A stretch of 24,136 bases of DNA from Mayfieldus sp038329895 (GCA_038329895.1 JBBQNM010000036.1:1-24136), one strand, 5' to 3'. Counted from the stretch's first letter, positions 1 through 6,557 are shown. Numbers and translations are program-made. Notes: a model not told the origin generated them from the letters alone.

Positions 1-1
1 C

Positions 2-1654
2 AACGTGGCGATTGACCCGGCACGCGCCCAGGAAATCATGATCGACTTCGATCTTGAGCTTGAAGTCGTCACCAAGAAGACCGCTGAAGAAGAAGTCTCC
101 TCGGTGTTCGTCGATCGCGCTCAAATCGATGTCCGCCCCCGTCCCCCCGTCGTCACCATCATGGGTCACGTCGACCACGGCAAGACCTCACTGCTCGACG
201 CGATCCGCGAAACCGAGGTCGCGGCGGGCGAGGCCGGAGGAATCACCCAGCACATCGGCGCCTATCAGGTGCACCATGACGGCAAGGTCGTGACGTTCCT
301 CGACACGCCCGGCCACGAGGCGTTCACCGCGATGCGCGCCAGGGGTGCCCAGGTCACAGACCTGGCGGTGATCGTGGTTGCCGCCGACGACGGCGTCATG
401 CCTCAAACCCTTGAAGCGATCGACCACGCACGTGCCGCCGACGTGCCGATCCTCGTCGCGGTCAACAAGATCGACCGTCCCGAGGCGCAGCCCGACCGGG
501 TGCGGACCGAGCTGGCGGGCCACGATCTCAACCCCGAGGAGTGGGGCGGGGACACCGTCTATGTCGACGTGTCCGCGAAGACCAAGGACGGCCTCGACAA
601 CCTGCTCGACATGGTCGTCCTGGTGTCAGATCTGGAGGAGCTGGGGGCCAACCCCGACGCCCCCGCCTCGGGGACGGTGATCGAGTCAAAGCTCGACCCG
701 GGGCGCGGCCCGGTGGTCAGCGTGCTGGTCCAACGCGGCACCTTGAAGATCGGCGACGCGGTCGTCGCCGGGCCGCAGTGGGGCAGGGTGCGGGCGATGC
801 AGGACTTCACCGGAGACCGCGTGCAGGAGGCGGTGCCCGGGATGCCGGTCGAAGTGCTCGGTTTCGAAGGCGTTTGCGAGGCGGGCGAGTTCGTCCAGGT
901 GGTCGAGAACGACCGCCGCGCCCGCGAGCTTGCCCAGGAGCGGGCCAACCGGCTGAAGACCGAAGCGCTGGCGCGGCGTCAGGCCCGCAAGATCACCCTC
1001 GAGGAGTTCTTCGCGAAGGCCCAGGAGGGCGAGATCAAGGAGCTCAACATCGTGCTCAAGGCCGATGTCGCCGGCTCGCTGGAGGCGCTCCAGGACGAGA
1101 TAGCCAAGCTTCCGCAGCAGCAGGTCCCGATCAACATCATCCACGCCCAGACCGGCGGCATCAACGAGTCAGACGTGATGCTGGCGTCGGCGTCTGACGC
1201 GGTGATCATCGGATTCAACGTGCGGCCGCTGTCCGACGCCCGGCGCACCGCGGAGCAGGAGGGAGTCGATATCCGCACCTACTCGGTGATCTACAAGGTG
1301 ACCGAGGAGCTGCGGGCCGCGATGGAGGGCATGCTCGAGCCCGAGGAGGTCGAGGAGACGATCGGCGAGGCGGAGATCAAGCAGACCTTCCGCGCCTCGC
1401 GCGTCGGTCGCATCGCCGGCTGCCTGGTCACCGAGGGCAAGGTCGCCCGCGACGCCCAGGTCCGCCTGATCCGCGACGGCACCGTCGTGTGGGAGGGCAG
1501 GGTTGGCTCGCTGCGGCGTTTCAAGGACGACGTCAACGAGGTCGAGGAGGGGCAGGAGTGCGGGATCGTGCTCGAGGGCTTCGCCGACGTCAAGGAGGAG
1601 GACATGCTCGAGTTCTTCCGCACCAAGCAGGTCGAGCAGACCCTCGAGTCCTGA
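2..1654 (+). CDS. infB: Translation initiation factor IF-2, C-terminal part (5' end outside window)
   Basis: IF-2 is the GTPase that places initiator fMet-tRNA on the 30S subunit and promotes 50S joining. The frame is open to the left edge, so the N-terminal domain lies outside and about 551 residues are visible. The GTPase motifs are clear: G1 GHVDHGKT at nt 164-187, switch II DTPGHE from nt 302, G4 NKID at nt 464-475, and a G5-like SAK in the stretch VDVSAKTKDG. Domain II, the linker helix rich in charged residues and the C-terminal domains (ending around QVEQTLES) follow in normal order with no frameshift. It is followed by a 129-bp spacer carrying three hairpins and then a DUF503 gene and rbfA, the usual bacterial neighbourhood of infB. 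The identity is secure; only the upstream part is missing. Confidence 0.97.
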   Translation, partial: NVAIDPARAQEIMIDFDLELEVVTKKTAEEEVSSVFVDRAQIDVRPRPPVVTIMGHVDHGKTSLLDAIRETEVAAGEAGGITQHIGAYQVHHDGKVVTFLDTPGHEAFTAMRARGAQVTDLAVIVVAADDGVMPQTLEAIDHARAADVPILVAVNKIDRPEAQPDRVRTELAGHDLNPEEWGGDTVYVDVSAKTKDGLDNLLDMVVLVSDLEELGANPDAPASGTVIESKLDPGRGPVVSVLVQRGTLKIGDAVVAGPQWGRVRAMQDFTGDRVQEAVPGMPVEVLGFEGVCEAGEFVQVVENDRRARELAQERANRLKTEALARRQARKITLEEFFAKAQEGEIKELNIVLKADVAGSLEALQDEIAKLPQQQVPINIIHAQTGGINESDVMLASASDAVIIGFNVRPLSDARRTAEQEGVDIRTYSVIYKVTEELRAAMEGMLEPEEVEETIGEAEIKQTFRASRVGRIAGCLVTEGKVARDAQVRLIRDGTVVWEGRVGSLRRFKDDVNEVEEGQECGIVLEGFADVKEEDMLEFFRTKQVEQTLES

Positions 1655-1656
1655 TT

Positions 1657-1742
1657 GCCGCGGCTTTAGCCGCGGCTGACATGCATGTGCCGGCGCCTGA
1701 AGGCACCGGCCAAGAACGACTGTCAGGCGGCCGAAGGCCGCC
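1657..1742 (+). repeat. Triple-hairpin repeat element with TGACATGCA core (copy A)
   Basis: Three inverted repeats follow directly behind infB. The first is GCCGCGGC-TTTA-GCCGCGGC (1657-1676). The second is 1689-1697/1702-1710, an 8-bp stem with one C.A mismatch and a TGAA loop. The third is GGCGGCC-GAA-GGCCGCC (1726-1742). Between the first two lies TGACATGCA (1677-1685) plus three bases. The same 9-mer with the same spacing to flanking hairpins recurs at 5219-5268. CTGACA (1676-1681) and TGTCAG (1721-1726) could also pair and enclose the second hairpin. There is no T-tract, so it is not a classical terminator, although it may slow or end infB transcription. A dispersed structured repeat is inferred from the two copies. 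Confidence 0.6.
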
Positions 1743-1783
1743 GCAAGTGATTCAGGGGTCCGACGCGGAGTAATTTGAATGCC

Positions 1784-2083
1784 ATGGACCCGTTCGTCTG
1801 TCTGGTTGAGCTGCACCTTCACTTCGGCGAAGCGTCGGATCTGAAGGCGAAGCGAAAGCACGTCCAGTCGCTGAAGACCCAGCTTCGGCAGCGCTTTGGC
1901 GCCTCGGTGGCCGAGGTCGATCACCAGGACAAATGGCAGCGTGCGACGCTGCTCTGCGCGCTGGTCGGCGGACGGGACGTCGAAGATCGCGGTGCCGCCC
2001 TGGAGCGTTTCGCGGAGAGCCGTTGTCCCGATGGGTGCTCGGCCGAGCGCGACCTGCTCAGTCTCGTCGACATCCGTGGCTGA
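1784..2083 (+). CDS. DUF503 (YlxP-like) protein
   Basis: This is a 99-residue protein of the DUF503/YlxP family, found between infB and rbfA in many Gram-positive and actinobacterial genomes. The family hallmark SVAEVDHQDKWQRATL is present, preceded by the typical LKAKRKHVQSLK helix. Its biochemical role is not established; the conserved position suggests a link to ribosome maturation, which is inference. The ATG at 1784 gives an N-terminus like other family members (MDPFVCLVELHLHF). A TTG three codons upstream (1775) is possible and is closer to the GGAG at 1767-1770. A 44-bp gap holding a -10-like hexamer separates it from rbfA. Confidence 0.88.
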   Translation: MDPFVCLVELHLHFGEASDLKAKRKHVQSLKTQLRQRFGASVAEVDHQDKWQRATLLCALVGGRDVEDRGAALERFAESRCPDGCSAERDLLSLVDIRG

Positions 2084-2112
2084 GCACGTGCGAGGCGTCA
2101 GGCAGGCGGCTG

Positions 2113-2118
2113 TATAGT
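2113..2118 (+). promoter_or_regulatory. Putative -10 hexamer (TATAGT) for a near-leaderless rbfA transcript
   Basis: TATAGT lies 9 nt before the rbfA ATG (2128), and no purine-rich ribosome-binding site fits in between. A start site about 7 nt downstream would leave at most a few leader bases. No convincing -35 box is visible. The pattern matches similar hexamers before dapA, the response regulator and the rodZ-like gene in this window. Confidence 0.4.
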
Positions 2119-2127
2119 CGCCCCGCG

Positions 2128-2466
2128 ATGCCCTCCGCCCGCATGCGGCGCATCAACGAGATGCTGCGTGAGGTCGTCGGGGCGGCGATTTCGACCGACC
2201 TCAACGACCCGCGCATCGGATTTGTCACTGTGACTTCCGTCGAGACCAGCTCAGATCTGCGTACCGCGCGCGTCCACTTCAGCGTGCTCGGAAGCGCCGA
2301 GGATCGCGACGCGACCCTAGCCGGACTGCGTTCGTCGCATGGGGTGATCCAGGCACGGATTGCACGCGAGACGCGGATGAAGCGCACACCGACGCTGACC
2401 TTCCACTACGACGAGACGATCGAGAAGGGTATGCGCATCTCGAAGCTGCTCGACTCCGAGCCATGA
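2128..2466 (+). CDS. rbfA: 30S ribosome-binding factor A
   Basis: RbfA is a small KH-fold assembly factor that binds immature 30S subunits and helps 16S rRNA 5'-end maturation. The 112-residue product has the family pattern: the N-terminal RMRRINEMLREVV helix, the strand motif DPRIGFVTVTSVETSSDL (residues about 28-45), and the C-terminal stretch TRMKRTPTLTFHYDETIEKG. The ATG at 2128 is chosen because an upstream extension in this frame has no family similarity. The last bases form ATGA with the nrnA start (4-nt overlap), so the two are translationally coupled. Length and order are normal for the infB-ylxP-rbfA-nrnA group. Confidence 0.95.
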   Translation: MPSARMRRINEMLREVVGAAISTDLNDPRIGFVTVTSVETSSDLRTARVHFSVLGSAEDRDATLAGLRSSHGVIQARIARETRMKRTPTLTFHYDETIEKGMRISKLLDSEP

Positions 2467-3464
2467 GCGGGCCAACCGACCTGGTGGCGACCGACATGGA
2501 GGCCGTCGCGGCGGAGATCCGCGCCGCCGAGCGGTTCCTGCTCACCACCCACGAGGGTCCCGACGGCGACGCGCTCGGGTCGCTGCTGGCGATGCACCAC
2601 ATGCTCGATCAGCTCGGCAAGGACTCGGTGATGTTCCTCGCCGCGAAGGAGTTCCCGCTGCCGATCGAGTACAGGTTCCTTCCCCTCGAGGAGGTCTTTC
2701 ACGAGCCGCCCGCCGACATGGCGGATCGCACCGTCGTGTTCCTCGATTGCGGAAACATCGAGCGGATGCCGGTCGACTTCCTGAGCAACGACGGGGCGCA
2801 CGTGATCAACATTGACCATCACCACGACAACACCCGCTTCGGCGACGTCAACCTGGTCGACGTCGACGCCTCCTCGACGGCCGAGATCGTCTACGAGCTC
2901 GCCCTTCACATCGGCGTCGAGATCACGCCCAAGATGGCGTCGGCGCTCTACGTCGGGCTGGTCACCGACACGGGCCGGTTTTCCTACGAGAACACCAACG
3001 CCGGCACGCATCGGATCGCGGCTGCGCTGATCGAGGCCGGGGTCGATGTCAACGACATCTACCGTCGGCTCTACGAGAATGTCCCCCTGGAGAAGCTGCG
3101 CCTCGTGGCGCGAGCCCTGGAGGCGATCGAGCGTCCCTGCGAGGGACTTGCGGTTACGTCCATCGGCGATGCCGACTACGAGGCGACGGGCTCCGGCGAG
3201 GAGATGACCGAGGGGATCATCGACTTTCTGCGCTCGCTCGAGGGGACGAAGGTGGCGGCCGTGATCCGCGAGCTCGGTAGCCGCGGACGGGCTGTTCGCA
3301 AGGTCAGCCTGCGGTCCAGTGGCGACGGCGTCGACGTATCGGCGATCGCCCGCGTGCACGGTGGCGGTGGACACGTGCGCGCCGCCGGGTTCTCGACCGA
3401 CCTCGAGAAGGACCAGATCGTCGATTTTCTTTGCTCGGAGCTGGCTGGCCAGCCATCCAATTAG
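2463..3464 (+). CDS. nrnA: DHH/DHHA1 phosphoesterase, NrnA-type nanoRNase / pAp phosphatase
   Basis: This family degrades 2-5-nt RNAs (nanoRNase) and dephosphorylates pAp, using two Mn2+ ions. The 333-residue protein carries all metal-binding motifs: THEGPDGDALGS (residues 29-40, with D34 and D36), DCG (D95), DHHHDN (118-123) and VTDTGRF (D169 in this block). The DHHA1 substrate-binding motif GGGGHVRAAG is at residues 300-309. Domain order DHH then DHHA1 and length are typical. It starts inside the rbfA stop codon (ATGA) and ends 4 bp before truB, an order also known in Mycobacterium, where the orthologue is bifunctional. The preference between nanoRNA, pAp and c-di-AMP breakdown products cannot be read from sequence alone. 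Confidence 0.93.
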   Translation: MSGPTDLVATDMEAVAAEIRAAERFLLTTHEGPDGDALGSLLAMHHMLDQLGKDSVMFLAAKEFPLPIEYRFLPLEEVFHEPPADMADRTVVFLDCGNIERMPVDFLSNDGAHVINIDHHHDNTRFGDVNLVDVDASSTAEIVYELALHIGVEITPKMASALYVGLVTDTGRFSYENTNAGTHRIAAALIEAGVDVNDIYRRLYENVPLEKLRLVARALEAIERPCEGLAVTSIGDADYEATGSGEEMTEGIIDFLRSLEGTKVAAVIRELGSRGRAVRKVSLRSSGDGVDVSAIARVHGGGGHVRAAGFSTDLEKDQIVDFLCSELAGQPSN

Positions 3465-3468
3465 CCCG

Positions 3469-4308
3469 ATGGCGTCTGCGGCCGAGCGAGCCGCCGTGCT
3501 GGTCTGCGACAAGCCAGCGGGGATCACGTCACACGACCTGGTCGCCCAGGTGCGCAGGGAACGAGGGACCAAGGTAGGGCACGCCGGGACGCTCGACCCG
3601 TTCGCCACCGGCCTGCTGCTGGTCTTGCTGGGCGGCGCGACGCGGCTGCAGCGTTACCTGATGCCGTTGTCAAAGACCTATCTCGCAACCGCCCGGCTGG
3701 GCTGGCGCTCCAGCACCGGCGACACGGAGGGAGACCTGACCGAGACCGGGCGGATTCCCGATCAGCTCGCGCTTCCCACCGGGCGGGTGCGCCAGCGCGT
3801 GCCGATGACCTCGGCGGTAAAGGTCGCGGGCGAGCGGCTGTATCGCAAGGCACAGCGCGGCGAGACGGTCGAGACCCCGGAGCGCGAGGTCGAGATCCTG
3901 CGCGCCGAGCTTCTCGAGTCCGGTGAGGGCACCGCAGCCTACGAGATCGAGTGTTCCTCTGGCACCTACGTAAGGACCTTGATCGAAACGCTCTCGGACG
4001 CCTACTGTGAGAGCCTGCGGCGGGTGGCGATAGGACCGATCAGGATCGAAGATGCGGGGACTGAGCTGACTCCCAACGAGGCGCTTGGTTTCATGCCTGA
4101 ATTTCGCCTGGAAGCGGAAGAAGCACAGGCGGTCTCGCACGGACAGGCCGTCGTTCCTCGTTCCTCGTTCCTCGAGGCGCGGGCTCCGGCCAAGGAACAA
4201 GTAACAAGGAACAAGGAACAAGCGGTCCGGTTGACGCTCGAGGACGAGCTACTCGCTGTGGCTCGATTTGAGGAGGACGTGCTGAAGCCGGAGGTAGTGC
4301 TCGCGTGA
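3469..4308 (+). CDS. truB: tRNA pseudouridine(55) synthase with repeat-derived segment near the C-terminus
   Basis: TruB isomerises U55 in the T-loop of elongator tRNAs. The 279-residue product shows the N-terminal KPAGITSHDLV motif and the catalytic motif GHAGTLDPFATGLL, with D43 as the conserved aspartate. It also has the substrate-loop region KTYLATARLGW and the late motif CSSGTYVRTLIETL. The ATG at 3469 lies 4 bp after nrnA. Between the HGQAV motif and the closing strand block (VRLTLEDELLAVA) of the C-terminal TruB/PUA-like domain, residues about 229-252 are encoded by two heptanucleotide arrays (4151-4174 and 4191-4222) rather than by conserved sequence. The reading frame is kept, so the enzyme is probably functional with an extra loop. 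The stop overlaps the ribF GTG start (GTGA). Confidence 0.94.
   Translation: MASAAERAAVLVCDKPAGITSHDLVAQVRRERGTKVGHAGTLDPFATGLLLVLLGGATRLQRYLMPLSKTYLATARLGWRSSTGDTEGDLTETGRIPDQLALPTGRVRQRVPMTSAVKVAGERLYRKAQRGETVETPEREVEILRAELLESGEGTAAYEIECSSGTYVRTLIETLSDAYCESLRRVAIGPIRIEDAGTELTPNEALGFMPEFRLEAEEAQAVSHGQAVVPRSSFLEARAPAKEQVTRNKEQAVRLTLEDELLAVARFEEDVLKPEVVLA
4151..4174 (+). repeat. Heptanucleotide tandem array TCGTTCC x3.4 inside truB
   Basis: Three exact copies of TCGTTCC followed by TCG lie in the truB reading frame. Because 7 and 3 are coprime, the array reads as a 7-residue unit (VPRSSFL). The same heptamer occurs four times at 21895-21925. A related array in the opposite orientation begins 16 nt downstream. 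Confidence 0.85.
4191..4222 (-). repeat. Heptanucleotide tandem array CAAGGAA x4.6 inside truB (reverse of TTGTTCC type)
   Basis: The units are CAAGGAA, CAAGTAA, CAAGGAA, CAAGGAA and a partial CAAG. Read on the minus strand the unit is TTCCTTG, one base different from the TTCCTCG phase of the array at 4151-4174. The two arrays therefore form an imperfect inverted repeat around a 16-nt spacer, still within the open truB frame. Confidence 0.82.
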
Positions 4309-5192
4309 GTATCTCCGTCACCAAGCTTCCCGACGCCGAGCCCCGGCCCAGGCACGTGGCGATTGGGACCTTCGACGGCGTTCACGTCGGTCATCAGGCG
4401 GTGATCGACGACGCCGACACGGTGCTCACCTTCGAGCCCCACCCGCTCGAGATCCTTCATCCCCCCGCGGCGCCGAAGCTGATCATGCCGTTCAGGGTGA
4501 AGCGCGATTTCATTGACGGGCTGGGGGTCAGCGAGCTGGTCGTGATCCCCTTCGACGAGCAATTCTCCGAGATCCCTGCCGAGGGCTTCATCGAGCAGGT
4601 GCTGCTCGAGAAGCTGGGCGCCGAGCGCGTCTCGGTGGGCGAGAACTTCCGCTTTGGGGCCAAGGCGAAGGGCGATCCGGCGATGCTCCAGGCGCGCGAC
4701 GAATTCGAGACCCGGGTCGTGCCGCTGGTCGAGGTCGATGGCGAGACCGTCTCCTCGAGTCGGATCCGGGCGCTGGTCGCGGCCGGGGAGGTGGAGGAGG
4801 CACGCCGCTGCCTCGGCGCCCCGTTCATGCTCGACGGGAAGGTGGTCGAAGGCGACAAGCGGGGGCGCGAGCTGGGCTTCCCGACCGCCAACCTGGTGCC
4901 CGACGACAGCCTCGTCGCGCCCGGGTACGGCGTTTACGCGGCGTTCGCGAACGGCCATCCGGCCGCCGTGAACATCGGGGTGCGGCCGACCTTCGAGAGT
5001 GGGCGCGGAGTGTTGATCGAGGCGTACCTAATCGACCACGAGGAGGACCTCTACGGGCTGAACCTGCGGATCGCGTTCGTCTCGCGGCTGCGCGGGGAAC
5101 GGCGCTTCCCGAGCGTCGAGGAGCTGGTCGCCCAGATGCACCGCGACGTCGATGAGGCACGAGAAGTCTGTGCTAGCTTCCAAACGTCCTGA
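4305..5192 (+). CDS. ribF: Bifunctional riboflavin kinase / FAD synthetase
   Basis: RibF makes FMN from riboflavin and then FAD. In the 295-residue product the N-terminal nucleotidyltransferase motif GTFDGVHVGH is at residues 21-30 and TFEPHP at 42-47. The SSRIR motif (about 151-155) is followed by the kinase domain with KRGRELGFPTANL (185-197), YGVYAA (208-213) and NIGVRPTF (223-230). Only ten residues separate HQ from TFEPHP, where many RibF proteins have about twenty, so the first helix of the FAD-synthetase domain looks shortened; all motifs are intact. It starts with GTG overlapping the truB stop. A hairpin with a T-rich tail begins on its own stop codon, so transcription probably ends or is attenuated here before rpsO. 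Confidence 0.95.
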   Translation: MSISVTKLPDAEPRPRHVAIGTFDGVHVGHQAVIDDADTVLTFEPHPLEILHPPAAPKLIMPFRVKRDFIDGLGVSELVVIPFDEQFSEIPAEGFIEQVLLEKLGAERVSVGENFRFGAKAKGDPAMLQARDEFETRVVPLVEVDGETVSSSRIRALVAAGEVEEARRCLGAPFMLDGKVVEGDKRGRELGFPTANLVPDDSLVAPGYGVYAAFANGHPAAVNIGVRPTFESGRGVLIEAYLIDHEEDLYGLNLRIAFVSRLRGERRFPSVEELVAQMHRDVDEAREVCASFQTS

Positions 5193-5215
5193 GGCCCACT
5201 GGGCCTCTAATCTTT
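5191..5215 (+). terminator. Rho-independent-type terminator or attenuator after ribF
   Basis: GAGGCCC-ACT-GGGCCTC is a perfect 7-bp stem with a 3-nt loop, followed by TAATCTTTT. The stem overlaps the ribF stop codon (5190-5192). It is the only hairpin with a T-rich tail seen in the window. Confidence 0.6.
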
Positions 5216-5218
5216 TGC

Positions 5219-5268
5219 GGCGGCTTCGCCGCCTGACATGCAACTGCGGCGACACTCTGTGTCGCCGC
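5219..5268 (+). repeat. Double-hairpin repeat element with TGACATGCA core (copy B), in the rpsO leader
   Basis: The first hairpin is GGCGGC-TTC-GCCGCC (5219-5233). TGACATGCA follows at once (5234-5242), then three bases, then a perfect 10-bp stem with a 3-nt loop (arms 5246-5255 and 5259-5268). Core, phase and 3-nt spacing equal copy A at 1657-1710, while the stem sequences differ, as if structure rather than stem sequence is maintained. It lies 18-67 nt upstream of the rpsO start, so a role in S15 leader regulation is an alternative explanation. Confidence 0.6.
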
Positions 5269-5285
5269 CCGACAGAACTTTTGCC

Positions 5286-5555
5286 ATGACTTTGCCCAAG
5301 GAACAAAAGGCGGAGCTGATCAGCAAGTACGGGCGCGCGCCCAACGACACCGGCTCCGCCGAGGTCCAGGTCGCGCTGCTCACCGAGCGCATCAACGAGC
5401 TGACCGAGCACCTCCGCGGCCACGTCAAGGACCACCACTCGCGCCGCGGGCTGCTGATGCTGGTCGGAAAGCGGCGCCGGTTGCTGCGCTATCTGGAGCG
5501 CAGCGACCTGGAGCGCTACCGGACGCTGGTCGGCGAGCTTGGTATTCGCCATTGA
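5286..5555 (+). CDS. rpsO: 30S ribosomal protein S15
   Basis: S15 binds the central domain of 16S rRNA and forms a bridge to the 50S subunit. The 89-residue length is exactly that usual for the family. The signature region is clear: GSAEVQVALLTERINELTEHL (about residues 22-42), HHSRRGLLMLVGKRRRLLRYL (about 50-70) and the end LGIRH. The ATG at 5286 is chosen from the family N-terminus (MTLPKEQKAELISKYG); an in-frame ATG at 5238 lies in the repeat element and would add unrelated residues. There is no strong Shine-Dalgarno. The stop TGA overlaps a TTG start of the peroxiredoxin gene. Confidence 0.97.
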   Translation: MTLPKEQKAELISKYGRAPNDTGSAEVQVALLTERINELTEHLRGHVKDHHSRRGLLMLVGKRRRLLRYLERSDLERYRTLVGELGIRH

Positions 5556-6013
5556 TTGAAGCTGGCGAACCGGCGCCGGAGTTCACCCTTCCCAACCACA
5601 AGGGCAAGCCGGTTTCGCTTTCTGACTTTCGCGGCCGCAAGGTAATGCTGGTCTTCTACCCGGCCGACTTCAGCCCCGTATGCAGCGATCAGCTCTCGAT
5701 CTACCAGGAGGTTCTGGGCCAGATCGAGGAGGCTGGGATGCAACTGCTTGGGATCAGCGTCGATTCGAGCTGGGCCCACAACGCGTTTCGCAAGCAGCTC
5801 GGGCTCGACATCCCGCTGCTCGCCGATTTTCACCCCAAGGGCGAGGTGAGCCGCAAGTACGGTGCCTACATCGAGGACTTCGGAACCCCCAACCGCTCGC
5901 TGGTGCTGGTCGACGAGGAGGGCGTGGTGCGCTGGGTGCACGAGTCCCCCACCGTGCTCGAGATTCCCGGCGCCAACCTGATCTTCGACGCGCTCGAAGC
6001 AGTCGCGTCCTAG
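5552..6013 (+). CDS. 1-Cys peroxiredoxin (AhpE/BCP-like)
   Basis: This is a thiol peroxidase that reduces H2O2, peroxynitrite or organic peroxides in the cytoplasm. The 153-residue protein has the thioredoxin-fold peroxiredoxin pattern. The active-site loop PADFSPVC has S41 in place of the more common Thr, with peroxidatic C44. The catalytic Arg candidate is R115 in TPNRSLVLVD. C44 is the only cysteine, so there is no resolving Cys and an external thiol or thioredoxin-like partner must recycle it. The DsbA-like gene directly downstream is a natural candidate partner (inference). The start is TTG overlapping the rpsO stop (TTGA), giving the expected MIEAGEPAPEFTLPN opening. The choice between AhpE-type and BCP-type is not settled. 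Confidence 0.9.
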   Translation: MIEAGEPAPEFTLPNHKGKPVSLSDFRGRKVMLVFYPADFSPVCSDQLSIYQEVLGQIEEAGMQLLGISVDSSWAHNAFRKQLGLDIPLLADFHPKGEVSRKYGAYIEDFGTPNRSLVLVDEEGVVRWVHESPTVLEIPGANLIFDALEAVAS

Positions 6014-6050
6014 GCGGGTCCCTCCCTGCGGGCGCCAGCTGCCCAACTGG

Positions 6051-6539
6051 ATGAGCGAGCTAACCAGTGCCGCAGTCCCGCCGGTCGGCCCGGAGGACCA
6101 CATGCGTGGCCGCGGGGAGGAGCTGATCGTCTACGCCGACCTCGGCTGCCCGCACTGTGCGGCCGCCTGGGAGCGGATCAGCGTTCTGCCTGCGCGGCTC
6201 GTTTTTCGCCACTTGCCGATGGCCAGCGAACACCCTCGCTCGCCGGCCCTGCACGGCGCCGCCGAGGCGGCGGGGAGCCAAGGAAAGTTCTTCGAGATGG
6301 TCGACTCGTTGTTTGGCGATCATGGGCGGGTCGACGACCCCCACCTCTGGGAGCGGGCTGACCGATTCGGCATCGACCTCGAGCGCTTCGAGGCCGAGCG
6401 CCGCTCCGCCGAGGTCGAGGCCAGGGTCCGCCGGGACTTCGAGTCCGGGATCCGAGCGGGCGTGACTGGCACCCCTGCCCTGTTTCGGGGCGGCGAGATG
6501 GTTGCCCTAGGCGACCTGGAGTCCGCGACTCGCAACTAG
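6051..6539 (+). CDS. DsbA-like thioredoxin-fold oxidoreductase (CPHC)
   Basis: This 162-residue protein has a thioredoxin fold with a helical insertion, as in the DsbA family. The strand-loop YADLGCPHC puts the redox motif C33-P-H-C36 at a helix start. The cis-proline loop GVTGTPALF (P142) is near the C-terminus. The middle helical part (HGAAEAAGSQGKFFEMVDSLF) is typical of DsbA-like proteins. No signal peptide or membrane segment is seen, so it probably acts in the cytoplasm. It follows the 1-Cys peroxiredoxin by 37 bp on the same strand, which suggests a reductant-peroxidase pair; that is inference. The last codons and stop (TAG at 6537-6539) are made of a heptanucleotide array (6524-6551), so the C-terminal tail may have been replaced by repeat sequence. 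Confidence 0.82.
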   Translation: MSELTSAAVPPVGPEDHMRGRGEELIVYADLGCPHCAAAWERISVLPARLVFRHLPMASEHPRSPALHGAAEAAGSQGKFFEMVDSLFGDHGRVDDPHLWERADRFGIDLERFEAERRSAEVEARVRRDFESGIRAGVTGTPALFRGGEMVALGDLESATRN

Positions 6540-6551
6540 CAACTAGCGACT
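6524..6551 (+). repeat. Degenerate heptanucleotide tandem array (AGCAACT type, x4)
   Basis: The units CGCGACT, CGCAACT, AGCAACT and AGCGACT follow each other without gaps. They cover the stop codon of the DsbA-like gene and end 6 nt before a -10-like TAACAT in front of pnp. On the minus strand the unit reads GTTGCTA/GTCGCTA, which shares a GTTnC skeleton with the GTTCCTC and GTTCCTT arrays elsewhere in the window. Confidence 0.7.
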
Positions 6552-6557
6552 CCTCTG

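Noticed and set aside
3556..3575. Heptamer-like GGAACGAGGGACCAAGG in early truB
   Set aside because: It encodes the RERGTKVGHAG part next to the conserved TruB motif, so the resemblance to the GGAACGA unit is probably chance; only one exact unit is present.
2406..3608. 400-codon minus-strand frame opposite nrnA and truB
   Set aside because: Shadow frame of GC-rich genes with complete DHH and TruB motifs on the plus strand; no motif of its own.
5238..5285. Upstream ATG start for rpsO adding 16 residues
   Set aside because: The ATG belongs to the TGACATGCA repeat core, and S15 is 89 residues from ATG 5286 with the normal N-terminus.
6014..6050. Possible terminator between the peroxiredoxin and DsbA-like genes
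   Set aside because: Only short imperfect pairing around GGGTCCC and no T-rich tail; too weak to call.
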